A stretch of DNA of 64,000 nt from Saprospiraceae bacterium (GTDB lineage: Bacteria > Bacteroidota > Bacteroidia > Chitinophagales > Saprospiraceae): contig JAEUUP010000092.1 of the NCBI GenBank assembly GCA_016787525.1, positions 1 to 64,000 on the forward strand, read 5' to 3'. Positions 23,829 through 32,224 of this stretch are shown piece by piece (positions within the stretch are counted from its first letter, which is position 1; every line of letters begins with the position of its first letter). The position numbers and the translations under genes were made by a program. Under the pieces are notes generated by a model. That model made no database searches. It was not told the origin of the DNA and worked only from the letters and a program-made list of their open reading frames with translations.

Positions 23829-25352
23829 ATGAATCTTTTAAATAAAAAATACGCCATCGAAAGTGGTCTGATAGCAGCCGAACAATTCGCTCTGCCAGAG
23901 CGCGTTTTGCAGTTCGGGACAGGCGTTTTACTGAGGGGGTTGCCTGACTATCTGATTGATAAGGCGAATAAACAAGGTGTGTTCAACGGGCGTATCGTCA
24001 TTGTAAAAACGACCAATTCTGACTCGTCAGATTTTGACAAACAGGACGGCGTATTCACACTCAATGAAAAGGGTATTGATAAAGGCGAAACCGTCAATCA
24101 AACCACCATCAACACCAGCATCAGCCGTGTGATAAGTGCTAACGAAAATTGGGCAGCAATTCTGGCTTGTGCTGAAAATTTGGATATAGACATCATCATT
24201 TCTAATACCACAGAAGCGGGTGTAGTCTATGTTGAAGAGGACATTTTCGCTACGCCTCCGCAATCGTTTCCGTCGAAATTGACTGCGATATTGTACAAAA
24301 GATTCAAATTTGTGCAAGGAGACGGTCATGGATTCGTGATTGTACCGACTGAGTTATTGGTCAATAACGGCAATATACTGAGAGGTATGGTCGAACGTCA
24401 TGCCGAACGGATGGGATTGGAAAAAGGGTTTATAAATTGGTTGAAAACAGCCTGTTATTTTTGCAATTCACTTGTTGACCGTATTGTGCCAGGCGCAACT
24501 CCTGCAGCGGAAAAAGCCGCATTGGAAGCTCAATTGGGTTATACCGACAATTTGATGATTAATTCCGAGCCGTTTTTGTTGTGGGCTATTGAAGGTGATG
24601 ATTTTGTGAAAGAGACTTTGTCATTTACCAAAACGGATAGCCGAGCTGTGGTTACGCCCGACATCACACAGTTCAGAGAACAAAAATTGCGTTTGTTGAA
24701 TGGAGGACACACAATTTCAGTGCCGTTGGCTTATTTGTCGGGTTTGCGTTTGGTCAATGAGATGATGAATGATGCGGTGATGGGTGAGTTTGTAGAAAAA
24801 GTAGTCTTAGAAGAAATACTACCGACGCTTGATTTTGATGCTTCTGACTTTGCAAAATCAGTTTTAGACCGTTTCAAAAATCCATTCATTGAACATAAAC
24901 TACTGAGTATCACAGTACAATGTTCTGCAAAAATGAATATGCGTAATGGTGCAACTTTTGAGCGGTATTTAAAAAAGTTTGGCAAATTGCCAGAAAGAAT
25001 GTGTCTCGGTTTTGCGGCTTATCTGTTGTTTACACGACCTGTGAAGGAGGAAAATGGGAGATATTTTGGGCAAGAAATAAATCAAAATACTGAGGGGGCC
25101 GATTTACAGCAATTGTACTATCCGATTCAAGATGACCACGCAGCCTTTTTTTATAAAATATGGCAAAAAACAGATGAATTAGATTTGTCGAGTCTCTGCG
25201 ATTTTGTGGATGAAGTACTGGCAAATGAAGCGATTTTTGACGAAACACTGCGTAATATTCCTGTTTTTGCACCACGTATTGCTGAAATGATGTTTGAGAT
25301 GACAAATAATGGAATTTCGGCTGCTTTAAATACATCTTATAATCTAACGTAA
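23829..25352 (+). CDS. uxaB: Tagaturonate reductase (altronate oxidoreductase)
   Basis: The ATG at 23829 is preferred over a TTG six bases upstream. The 507-residue protein belongs to the mannitol dehydrogenase-like family and reduces D-tagaturonate to D-altronate with NADH. The N-terminal FGTGVLLRGLPDYLIDKAN matches the family FGxGxFLRGF..D.ID.xN motif; here the dispersed 10-mer encodes the conserved LRG. Later motifs include YFCNSLVDRIVPG and the catalytic helix region KLRLLNGGHT. It works after UxaC. UxaA (altronate dehydratase), the next step, is not in the window. Confidence 0.92.
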   Translation: MNLLNKKYAIESGLIAAEQFALPERVLQFGTGVLLRGLPDYLIDKANKQGVFNGRIVIVKTTNSDSSDFDKQDGVFTLNEKGIDKGETVNQTTINTSISRVISANENWAAILACAENLDIDIIISNTTEAGVVYVEEDIFATPPQSFPSKLTAILYKRFKFVQGDGHGFVIVPTELLVNNGNILRGMVERHAERMGLEKGFINWLKTACYFCNSLVDRIVPGATPAAEKAALEAQLGYTDNLMINSEPFLLWAIEGDDFVKETLSFTKTDSRAVVTPDITQFREQKLRLLNGGHTISVPLAYLSGLRLVNEMMNDAVMGEFVEKVVLEEILPTLDFDASDFAKSVLDRFKNPFIEHKLLSITVQCSAKMNMRNGATFERYLKKFGKLPERMCLGFAAYLLFTRPVKEENGRYFGQEINQNTEGADLQQLYYPIQDDHAAFFYKIWQKTDELDLSSLCDFVDEVLANEAIFDETLRNIPVFAPRIAEMMFEMTNNGISAALNTSYNLT

Positions 25353-25353
25353 T

Positions 25354-25953
25354 ATGGGTTATTTTCTTTTCTCATACGGAATCAAGACTAAAAAAATAAG
25401 AGCCATTTTTGGCAGTAAAGACCAAGCGATTTTAGAGAAAATAAAAAACAGTGACATATTTGACACATATTCTGATTGCTATAAAGCTCTGAAAGATATA
25501 ATAGCTGGTGAAAAACTTGATAAAGAGTTCAATTTTGCCTATGGTTATGCTGTTATTTGTCTTTGTGATGTACTTGGTCAGAAATTGCCTTATCCCGAGG
25601 AGATAAAATTGGGGCATGAAACAGATTTGATAAACAAATATTTAAAAGAATCTTTTAAAATAGATGATTTAGATATTATTGACCCATTGTTAGCTGATAA
25701 TACAAATCCATTTGATATACCCAAAATCGAAGATTTTCCAATTATTGGACTTCTCTCTCGTGAAGATTTAGTTATTTTAAAAGAGATTTTTGAAGATATA
25801 AATATTACAGATAATGAAATTGAAGAATTAGAGAGTAGTGAAAATGGTGACGATGAAGAAAAAAGCTTGGCTTTAACTCATATTAGAGGTATAATTCAAA
25901 ATATAGATTACTGCATTAAAAATAAATTAGACTTAATTACTTTCTGTCATTAA
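25354..25953 (+). CDS. Acidic cytoplasmic protein of unknown function
   Basis: This 199-residue protein has no signal peptide, membrane segment or catalytic motif that I recognise. It starts MGYFLFSYGIKTKKIRAIFG and has an acidic C-terminal third (ITDNEIEELESSENGDDEEK). The style recalls small single-domain proteins found with SMI1/immunity-type families, but I cannot name a family with confidence. It begins one base after uxaB and is followed 26 bases later by uxaC, so it is embedded in the operon. It is more AT-rich than its neighbours and lacks the 10-mer, which may indicate an insertion. Confidence 0.6.
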   Translation: MGYFLFSYGIKTKKIRAIFGSKDQAILEKIKNSDIFDTYSDCYKALKDIIAGEKLDKEFNFAYGYAVICLCDVLGQKLPYPEEIKLGHETDLINKYLKESFKIDDLDIIDPLLADNTNPFDIPKIEDFPIIGLLSREDLVILKEIFEDINITDNEIEELESSENGDDEEKSLALTHIRGIIQNIDYCIKNKLDLITFCH

Positions 25954-25979
25954 AAATTAATGTCCAAATAATTCGCATT

Positions 25980-27419
25980 ATGTTAAAAATTGAAAATCCA
26001 ACTGCAACAAACGGCATTAAAAAACAAAGTTTTTTAGACGAAAACTTTTTGTTAAAGACTGAAACGGCAAAGCGATTGTACCACGACTACGCCAAGCAAA
26101 TGCCCATTATTGATTATCACAATCATTTGCCGCCAAACGAGGTTGTGGCGGATAGACAATTTGAAAACATAACGAAAATCTGGCTTTATGGCGACCATTA
26201 CAAATGGCGTGCGATGCGTACATGTGGTGTCAACGAACGTTTTATCACAGGTGATGCAACCGATTTGGAAAAATTCCAAAAATGGGGTGAAACAGTGCCT
26301 TATACAATGCGCAATCCGTTGTACCATTGGACACATTTGGAGTTACAACGTTATTTTGACGAAAACAGATTGTTGAAAGCAGAAACGGCAACAGATATTT
26401 ATCATTCAACAAGTGAAAAGTTGAATACCCCTCAGTACAGCGTGCAGAATTTGCTCCGTAAAATGAATGTTGAAGTCATTTGTACCACCGACGACCCATT
26501 GGATACTTTGGAATATCATCAACAATTCGATGAATCAGGCGCAGGTTTCAAAATGTTGCCCGCTTTCCGTCCCGATAAATTTATTTTGATTGACAATCCC
26601 AGTTTTGCTTCTTTTATCACTCGTTTGGGCGAAATTGTAGGTTACGAATTGCATAGTTTCGAGGATTTACTGAGGGGGCTGCGTCAACGTGCGGATTTCT
26701 TTGTAAAACTGGGTTGTCAGTTGTGCGACCATGGTTTAGAGCAACTTTATGCTGAAGAATTCACAGATAGTGCAGCTGATAGCATATTTAAAAAAGCCAT
26801 TGCGGGTCAAAATTTGACTGAAAATGAGATTCTGGTCTATAAATCAGCCATTTTGCACCATTTAGGGGAAATGTATCACACGCTGGGTTGGACACAGCAG
26901 TTCCACTTGGGTGCATTGCGCAATAATAATACCCGTATGTTGCGCCAATTAGGCCCTGACACAGGTTGGGATTCGATTGGTGACTTCCGACAAGCTGTGG
27001 CTTTGAGCAAATATTTGGGAGGTTTGGAAGATAAAAATCGCCTCGCAAAAACAGTCATTTACAATCTCAACCCTGCCGATAATGAGATTTTTGCGACTAT
27101 GATTGGCAATTTCAATGATGGTTCGTTGGCAGGAAAAATACAATGGGGCAGCGGCTGGTGGTTTTTAGACCAAAAAGATGGTATGATAAAACAAATGGAA
27201 GCCCTGTCAAACATGGGTATTTTGAGCCAATTCATAGGCATGTTGACCGATTCACGCTCATTTTTGTCATTCCCTCGGCATGAATATTTCCGCCGCATCC
27301 TGTGCAATTTGTTTGGTGATGATGTCGAAAATGGTGAATTGCCAAATGATATGGCGTGGATTGGTAAGTTGGTGCAGGATATTTGCTACAATAATGCGAA
27401 GAACTATTTTAATTTTTAA
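25980..27419 (+). CDS. uxaC: Glucuronate isomerase
   Basis: This 479-residue metal-dependent amidohydrolase-fold isomerase converts D-glucuronate to D-fructuronate and D-galacturonate to D-tagaturonate. The metal-binding IIDYHNHLPP near residue 42 and FENITKIWLYGDHYKWRAMR are diagnostic, as are TTDDPLD, GWTQQFHLGALRNNN and GMLTDSRSF. It feeds UxaB. Two 10-mers (26428, 26668) encode PQY and LLRG. The C-terminal NYFNF is followed by a strong hairpin before the kinase gene. Confidence 0.95.
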   Translation: MLKIENPTATNGIKKQSFLDENFLLKTETAKRLYHDYAKQMPIIDYHNHLPPNEVVADRQFENITKIWLYGDHYKWRAMRTCGVNERFITGDATDLEKFQKWGETVPYTMRNPLYHWTHLELQRYFDENRLLKAETATDIYHSTSEKLNTPQYSVQNLLRKMNVEVICTTDDPLDTLEYHQQFDESGAGFKMLPAFRPDKFILIDNPSFASFITRLGEIVGYELHSFEDLLRGLRQRADFFVKLGCQLCDHGLEQLYAEEFTDSAADSIFKKAIAGQNLTENEILVYKSAILHHLGEMYHTLGWTQQFHLGALRNNNTRMLRQLGPDTGWDSIGDFRQAVALSKYLGGLEDKNRLAKTVIYNLNPADNEIFATMIGNFNDGSLAGKIQWGSGWWFLDQKDGMIKQMEALSNMGILSQFIGMLTDSRSFLSFPRHEYFRRILCNLFGDDVENGELPNDMAWIGKLVQDICYNNAKNYFNF

Positions 27420-27425
27420 CTATTG

Positions 27426-27470
27426 TTTTTGAACGACGGAGAAGTTCCAAACTTCTCCGTCGTTCAAAAA
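27426..27470. terminator. Perfect 21-bp hairpin between uxaC and the KDG kinase gene
   Basis: GAACGACGGAGAAGTT (27431-27446) pairs with its complement (27450-27465) around a 3-nt loop, extended on both sides by five T/A pairs. The T-run precedes rather than follows the stem on the plus strand, so it may be a processing or attenuating hairpin rather than a full terminator. It shares the CGACG base and short loop with the hairpins at 402 and 30607. Confidence 0.6.
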
Positions 27471-27485
27471 ACAAAAAATACAACC

Positions 27486-28478
27486 ATGAAAGTCATCTGT
27501 TTTGGAGAAATAATGTTGCGTTTGAGTCCACCGAACAATTTGCGGATGGCTCAGGCACGCAGTTTAGATGTCCAATATGGTGGCTCAGAAGCGAATGTTG
27601 CCGTTGCTTTGGCTCAATTCGGTGCAGAATCAGCTTTCGTAACGCGCGTTCCCGACAATGTGGTAGGGCGTTCTTCGTTAGGAGAATTGAAAAAATATGG
27701 TGTGGACACAAGTTTGACACAGTTTGGAGGGTCGCGTTTGGGTTTGTACTATTTGGAAGTGGGTGCAGGCAATCGCTCATCGAAGGTGGTCTATGACCGT
27801 GAAGGTTCGGGCATGGCAACTTTGCAAAAAGGTATCATAGATTGGCGGTCTATTTTCAAAGATGCGACTTGGTTTCATTGGTCAGGCATCACGCCCGCGA
27901 TTTCGGAATCTGCCGCAGAAGCCACTTTGGAAGCCATTGAAGTCGCCAATGAATTGGGTTTGACTGTGTCGTGCGATCTTAATTATCGGTCAAATCTTTG
28001 GCAATATGGCAAAAAACCATCTCAAATCATGCCTCAGTTACTGAGGGGGTGTTCTGTGATGTTGGGTGATGGCGATACGATTGACACTTATTTTGAGATA
28101 AAAGGCAGCAACTACAAAGAGGTTTTTGAAAAAACATTTGAGGCGTTTCCTAAGCTCAAGTACATTGCGATGACGGCTCGACGGGCTTTTCATGCGACGC
28201 ACAATACTTACAAAGGTTTTTTGCACAATGGAACAACTCTTTTTGAGTCGAAAGAATATGATGTACCCGATATTATTGACAGAATAGGCGCAGGCGATGC
28301 GTTTATGGGTGGTTTGATTTATTGTTTACAAAAAAATGCCCCCCCTCAGTATTGCGTCGAATTTTCAGCTGCAACGGGAGCTTTGAAACACTCCATCCAC
28401 AGCGATTTTCACTTAGCAACAGCTGCCGAAGTCGAAAATTTGATGGGTGGCAATACAGGTGGAAAAGTCAGTCGTTGA
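27486..28478 (+). CDS. kdgK: 2-keto-3-deoxygluconate kinase (PfkB family), copy 1
   Basis: The ATG at 27486 (MKVICFGEIMLRLSPP) is chosen; an open frame upstream runs through the hairpin. The 330-residue sugar kinase phosphorylates KDG to KDPG before Eda. PfkB hallmarks are the N-terminal YGGSEANVAVALAQFG and the C-terminal DRIGAGDAFMGGLIY with catalytic Asp. The FGEIMLRL start is typical of KdgK. A second kinase at 29563 is clearly homologous, but the two have diverged, so one may act on a different sugar acid. A 10-mer at 28039 abuts a partial inverted copy, giving CCTCAGT-TACTGAGG. Confidence 0.85.
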   Translation: MKVICFGEIMLRLSPPNNLRMAQARSLDVQYGGSEANVAVALAQFGAESAFVTRVPDNVVGRSSLGELKKYGVDTSLTQFGGSRLGLYYLEVGAGNRSSKVVYDREGSGMATLQKGIIDWRSIFKDATWFHWSGITPAISESAAEATLEAIEVANELGLTVSCDLNYRSNLWQYGKKPSQIMPQLLRGCSVMLGDGDTIDTYFEIKGSNYKEVFEKTFEAFPKLKYIAMTARRAFHATHNTYKGFLHNGTTLFESKEYDVPDIIDRIGAGDAFMGGLIYCLQKNAPPQYCVEFSAATGALKHSIHSDFHLATAAEVENLMGGNTGGKVSR

Positions 28479-28481
28479 CGA

Positions 28482-29357
28482 TTATTCAAATATTTCGCCA
28501 ACGTGTTTTTCAATTTTTTCGCACAAGCGAGACAATGGCAAATCGTTGCTGTCGTGACCAAAAGGCTCTTCAATTTCTTCGGCAATGAGTTCCATACTTG
28601 CCAAAACGTAGAAAATGAAAGCCACAATAGGGACAACATAATAGCCCAAACTAAAAACATAGCCGATGGGCAATGTCATGATATAGAAAAAGATAAATTT
28701 TTTCAAAAATAGGCTATAAGCATACGGAATGGGTGTGTTTCTGATGCGTTCACAAGCACCACAAATATCTGTAAAAGCTGTCAGTTCAGGATTCAGAAAC
28801 AATAACTGCTCACCTGAAATGCCGTTTTCTTTATATAGTTCATTGATTTTCAAGTACATAGCCTCAGCCACTTGATTAGGAACGTGTTTCGTATTGTCTA
28901 ATAAAATAGGTCTGTTTTCGTCCAAATCGAACAATTCGAGGCGTGTTTCCTCACTTCTCAAATGATCTTTGAGTGCAATAGAATAAGCGGGAATGGTGGT
29001 TTTAAAAAATTGACGGTCGGCACTGTCTGTCAAAATAGCTGAGAGTTTCAAAGCCAAATTGCGGCTGTTGTTGACCAATGCACCCCACAATTTTCTCCCT
29101 TCCCACCAGCGGTCGTAAGCAGTGTTGGTACGAAAAACGAGCAACATAGACAAAACAATGCTCAAAAGACTGTGAACAAGGGTGATATTTTTGGCATAAC
29201 TGTCTTTTGTGAGGTCTAAAACTTCAACTTCAATATAAGCGACCAGTGCCGAATAAACGGCTAAAGCACACAACATTGGAAACAATTTTCGGAAAGTATC
29301 GGCTTTCGGAAAACGAAAAATAAACGTGAACCAGTCTTTTGGATTATAAGCAATCAT
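28482..29357 (-). CDS. Bestrophin-family (UPF0187) membrane channel
   Basis: The 291-residue protein has hydrophobic segments near residues 27-45, 62-80, 220-245 and 250-265. The segment FRTNTAYDRWWEGRKLWGALVNNSRNL is the conserved core of bacterial bestrophin-like channels, and the start DWFTFIFRF fits too. Bacterial members are ion channels of the inner membrane. The gene is on the opposite strand inside the uronate cluster, converging with kdgK copy 1 (3 bases between stops), so it interrupts any single long operon. Confidence 0.85.
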   Translation of the reverse strand: MIAYNPKDWFTFIFRFPKADTFRKLFPMLCALAVYSALVAYIEVEVLDLTKDSYAKNITLVHSLLSIVLSMLLVFRTNTAYDRWWEGRKLWGALVNNSRNLALKLSAILTDSADRQFFKTTIPAYSIALKDHLRSEETRLELFDLDENRPILLDNTKHVPNQVAEAMYLKINELYKENGISGEQLLFLNPELTAFTDICGACERIRNTPIPYAYSLFLKKFIFFYIMTLPIGYVFSLGYYVVPIVAFIFYVLASMELIAEEIEEPFGHDSNDLPLSRLCEKIEKHVGEIFE

Positions 29358-29562
29358 ATTTTGGATTTACGAATTACGATTTTGGATTTACGTGCTGCGA
29401 ATTACACCAATTAACGAATTTTACGAATTATGGGTTGGTTTCCGTACCACAAATGACATTTGACTGAGGGGGGTTATTACAAATCTTTTATCTAAAAATC
29501 TCAAATCTAAAAATCTTTTATCAAACTAAATTATTTATCAATTAATAAAATTTCAAATTAAA

Positions 29563-30588
29563 ATGAGCAAAAAAGTAGTCACACTTGGGGAAATAATGAT
29601 GCGTCTCTCGACACCTGACTATAAACGTTTTGAACAATCAAATAGTTTTGATGTCACTTACGGTGGTGGCGAGGCAAATGTTGCAGCAGCTATTTGCAAT
29701 TACGGACAACGAGGTGTATTTGTTACAAAAGTACCAAAAGATGCTTTGGGACAATCGGCTATCAATCATTTGCGCCGTTATGGTGTTGATACACAACATA
29801 TTGCACGCGGTGGTGACCGCATCGGTATTTATTTTTTGGAAACAGGTGCTTCGATGCGGGCAAGCAAAGTGATTTATGACCGTGCAGGTGCAGCGATTGC
29901 AGATGCTGATGTTTCTGAATTTGACTGGGATGCTATTTTCGATGGTGCAGATTGGTTTCATACAACAGGTATCACACCTGCCTTGAGTGATAAAGCGGCA
30001 GCATTGGCGTTGGCAGCATTGAAAGCAGCTAAAGCGAAAGGTATCACAACGAGTATTGACTTAAACTACCGCAAAAAATTGTGGAGCAAAGAAAAAGCAC
30101 AAAAAGTGATGACTGAATTGTGCCAGTATGTGGACGTGTGCATTGGCAATGAGGAAGATGCAGAAACGACATTGGGCTTCAAATCCGAAGGAACAGATAT
30201 AACAAAAGGCGAATTGAGTTTGGATGGCTACAAAAGTGTTTTCCAACAAATGAAAGCAAAATTTGGCTTCAAATATATCGCTTCGACACTTCGCGAAAGT
30301 TACAGCGCATCTGACAATGGTTGGAGCGCATTGGTGTACGATGGCGAAGAGTTTTATCATACGAAGCACTATGAAGTGCGTATTATTGACCGTGTTGGTA
30401 GTGGTGACAGCTTTGCCAGTGGCTTCATTTATGGTTTAGTGACTGGAAAATCTATGCCCGAAGCAGCAGAATTTGGCGTAGCAGCCAGTGCATTGAAACA
30501 CACTATCCCTGGTGACTTGAACCACGTGACTGTTGATGAAGTGATGCAGTTGGTGAAAGGTGACGGCAGTGGTCGTGTACAACGTTAA
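29563..30588 (+). CDS. 2-keto-3-deoxygluconate kinase-like PfkB sugar kinase, copy 2
   Basis: This 341-residue PfkB kinase starts VVTLGEIMMRLSTPDYKRF, with YGGGEANVAAAICNYG and the catalytic DRVGSGDSFASGF. It shares the layout of the kinase at 27486, including the TGITPALS segment and a GxVxR C-terminus, so both probably arose from one ancestor. KDG is the most likely substrate given Eda downstream, but a related ketodeoxy sugar cannot be excluded. The 205 bases upstream hold an AT-rich region with repeated acgaatta words and a variant 10-mer (GACTGAGGGG, 29462). Confidence 0.8.
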   Translation: MSKKVVTLGEIMMRLSTPDYKRFEQSNSFDVTYGGGEANVAAAICNYGQRGVFVTKVPKDALGQSAINHLRRYGVDTQHIARGGDRIGIYFLETGASMRASKVIYDRAGAAIADADVSEFDWDAIFDGADWFHTTGITPALSDKAAALALAALKAAKAKGITTSIDLNYRKKLWSKEKAQKVMTELCQYVDVCIGNEEDAETTLGFKSEGTDITKGELSLDGYKSVFQQMKAKFGFKYIASTLRESYSASDNGWSALVYDGEEFYHTKHYEVRIIDRVGSGDSFASGFIYGLVTGKSMPEAAEFGVAASALKHTIPGDLNHVTVDEVMQLVKGDGSGRVQR

Positions 30589-30606
30589 AATACTGAGGGG
30601 GTAGCA

Positions 30607-30639
30607 AGCGACGGCGTGACTTTGAGTCACGCCGTCGCT
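30607..30639 (+). terminator. Perfect 15-bp hairpin after the second kinase gene
   Basis: AGCGACGGCGTGACT (30607-30621) pairs with AGTCACGCCGTCGCT (30625-30639) around a 3-nt loop. A 10-mer copy (30591-30600) sits between the kinase stop and the stem. There is no T-run. It belongs with the similar hairpins at 402 and 27426. Confidence 0.6.
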
Positions 30640-30669
30640 AATCCAATAATCAATAACACGCAATTCAAT

Positions 30670-30900
30670 ATGAGAGTTATTGGCGCAATTCTATTTATTT
30701 TTGGATGTATTTGTGGTATAATAGCATTGATAAGCCTTTATAGTGTCATTGATATGTATCGTGAATATTCAGGTATTGAGATGGGACACGAAGCTCATGG
30801 ATTTACAAGTTTTTTCATGCTAATCTCTTTCGTATCTTCGATTTTATGTATAATATGTTGCTATTTCGGTTCTAAAACATTTAATTTTTATAAAAAATGA
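30670..30900 (+). CDS. Small two-helix membrane protein
   Basis: The ATG at 30670 is chosen because the upstream open frame runs through the hairpin. The 76-residue protein has two hydrophobic stretches (IGAILFIFGCICGIIALISLY and a second one around FMLISFVSSILCIICCYFG) joined by a polar loop rich in Glu, Met and His. No family is recognised. Its stop overlaps the next start (ATGA), so it is translated with the YhcH-type gene. Confidence 0.6.
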   Translation: MRVIGAILFIFGCICGIIALISLYSVIDMYREYSGIEMGHEAHGFTSFFMLISFVSSILCIICCYFGSKTFNFYKK

Positions 30901-31346
30901 TAGTAGATACAATTGCCAATGCTGCTAAATATTTCAGCGTGCATCCTTTGTTTGCCAAAGCTTTTGCGTACATCAGTGAAGCTGATTTGGAAAATACTGA
31001 GGGGCGGTTTGAGATTGACGGCAGTCATTTAAAAGCTATTTATTCAAACAAAACAGGTATGACTGCCGAACAGTCGGCTGCAAAATTTGAGTGTCACGAT
31101 AAACATATTGATATTCAGTTGTGCATCAATGGAGTAGAAACCATCGGTTGGAAACCTCGGGAAAGCTGCGTTTCACCAAAAGGAGACTATAATCCCGAAA
31201 AAGATGTACAATTTTACAACGACACGCCTGAAATGTATTTCCAACTGAGGGGTGGTCAATTCGCTATTTTTTTTCCAGAAGACGTTCATGCACCGATGAT
31301 TGGAGAAGGAGAAATTAGAAAATTAGTGATTAAAGTTAAAATCTAA
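30897..31346 (+). CDS. YhcH/YjgK/YiaL family sugar-associated protein
   Basis: The 149-residue cupin-like protein carries the family features: KFECHDKHIDIQLCINGVETIGW, then YNPEKDVQFYND, and FAIFFPEDVHAPMI near the end, with His residues positioned for metal binding. Family members (YhcH in sialic acid, EbgC and YiaL in other sugar operons) are thought to help with sugar anomer or isomer handling. Its place before eda suggests a role with uronate intermediates. Two 10-mer copies (30995; variant at 31243) encode NTEG and LRG. It overlaps the preceding gene by four bases. Confidence 0.85.
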   Translation: MIVDTIANAAKYFSVHPLFAKAFAYISEADLENTEGRFEIDGSHLKAIYSNKTGMTAEQSAAKFECHDKHIDIQLCINGVETIGWKPRESCVSPKGDYNPEKDVQFYNDTPEMYFQLRGGQFAIFFPEDVHAPMIGEGEIRKLVIKVKI

Positions 31347-31459
31347 GAGCGCATCTTAAAAGGAAATATTGAGAACAAATGTGCGAAAAACTAAAAACTT
31401 AATAAATCTTCGTATATTAACACTCGCCTTTTGAGACAGTTATCATAAACCTAAGAATA

Positions 31460-32125
31460 ATGAGTAATATCAGTAAAATAACAAGTAATATTGTCAATCA
31501 AGGCATTTTGCCTTTATATTTTAATGCTGATGAAACCGTCAGCATCGAAATTTTGAGAGCTATTTATCGCGCAGGCATCAGAGCCGTTGAATACACCAAT
31601 CGGGGTGAAGCCGCCTTGAAAAATTTTGGTCAACTGGTGGCCATTCGCGATGCGGAAATGCCCGATATGCTTTTGGGCATTGGAACAATCAAGAATTTGG
31701 AGCAAGCTAAAAACTATTTGGCAGCAGGTGCAGACTTCTTGGTAAGCCCAGGATTTGTATTGGAAGTAGCTGAATACGCGATGGCAAATGATATTCTGTA
31801 TGGACCCGGTTGTATGACTCCATCAGAAATCATTGCTGCTGAAAATGCAGGTATTAAATTCATAAAATTGTTCCCTGGCGACCTTTTAGGACCGAAATTT
31901 ATGAGTGGCATCAAAGCTATTTTCCCTAATTTGACCTTTATGGTGACAGGCGGTGTTGATACTACTCGTGCCAATATTGAAGGTTGGTACAATGCTGGTG
32001 TCAAAGCTGTGGGCATGGGCAGCAATTTAGTGAGCAAAAAACGAATGGATGAGAAAGATTATGCGGGCATTGAAGAAGCCACCCGCGATGTCTTAGCAAC
32101 CATCAAAGCCATAAAGTCTGCATAA
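31460..32125 (+). CDS. eda: KDPG aldolase (2-keto-3-deoxy-6-phosphogluconate / 4-hydroxy-2-oxoglutarate aldolase)
   Basis: The 221-residue class I aldolase cleaves KDPG to pyruvate and glyceraldehyde-3-phosphate, completing the uronate route. Visible are the N-terminal GILPLYFNADE, EYTNRGEAALKNF with the conserved Glu, the strand FLVSPGF, the GCMTPSEI loop, the Schiff-base Lys in IKFIKLFPGD, and the phosphate-binding VTGGVDTTRANI. It is close to the usual Eda length. It is followed after 99 bases by the hexuronate transporter, with a 10-mer (32154) between them. Confidence 0.93.
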   Translation: MSNISKITSNIVNQGILPLYFNADETVSIEILRAIYRAGIRAVEYTNRGEAALKNFGQLVAIRDAEMPDMLLGIGTIKNLEQAKNYLAAGADFLVSPGFVLEVAEYAMANDILYGPGCMTPSEIIAAENAGIKFIKLFPGDLLGPKFMSGIKAIFPNLTFMVTGGVDTTRANIEGWYNAGVKAVGMGSNLVSKKRMDEKDYAGIEEATRDVLATIKAIKSA

Positions 32126-32224
32126 GTACAAAGCAGGCACGCTTACACCCTACCCCCTCAGTAATAGAATCAAAAAAACGGAAAATCAATCATTTTTATA
32201 GGACACTTTTTAATAACACGACAA

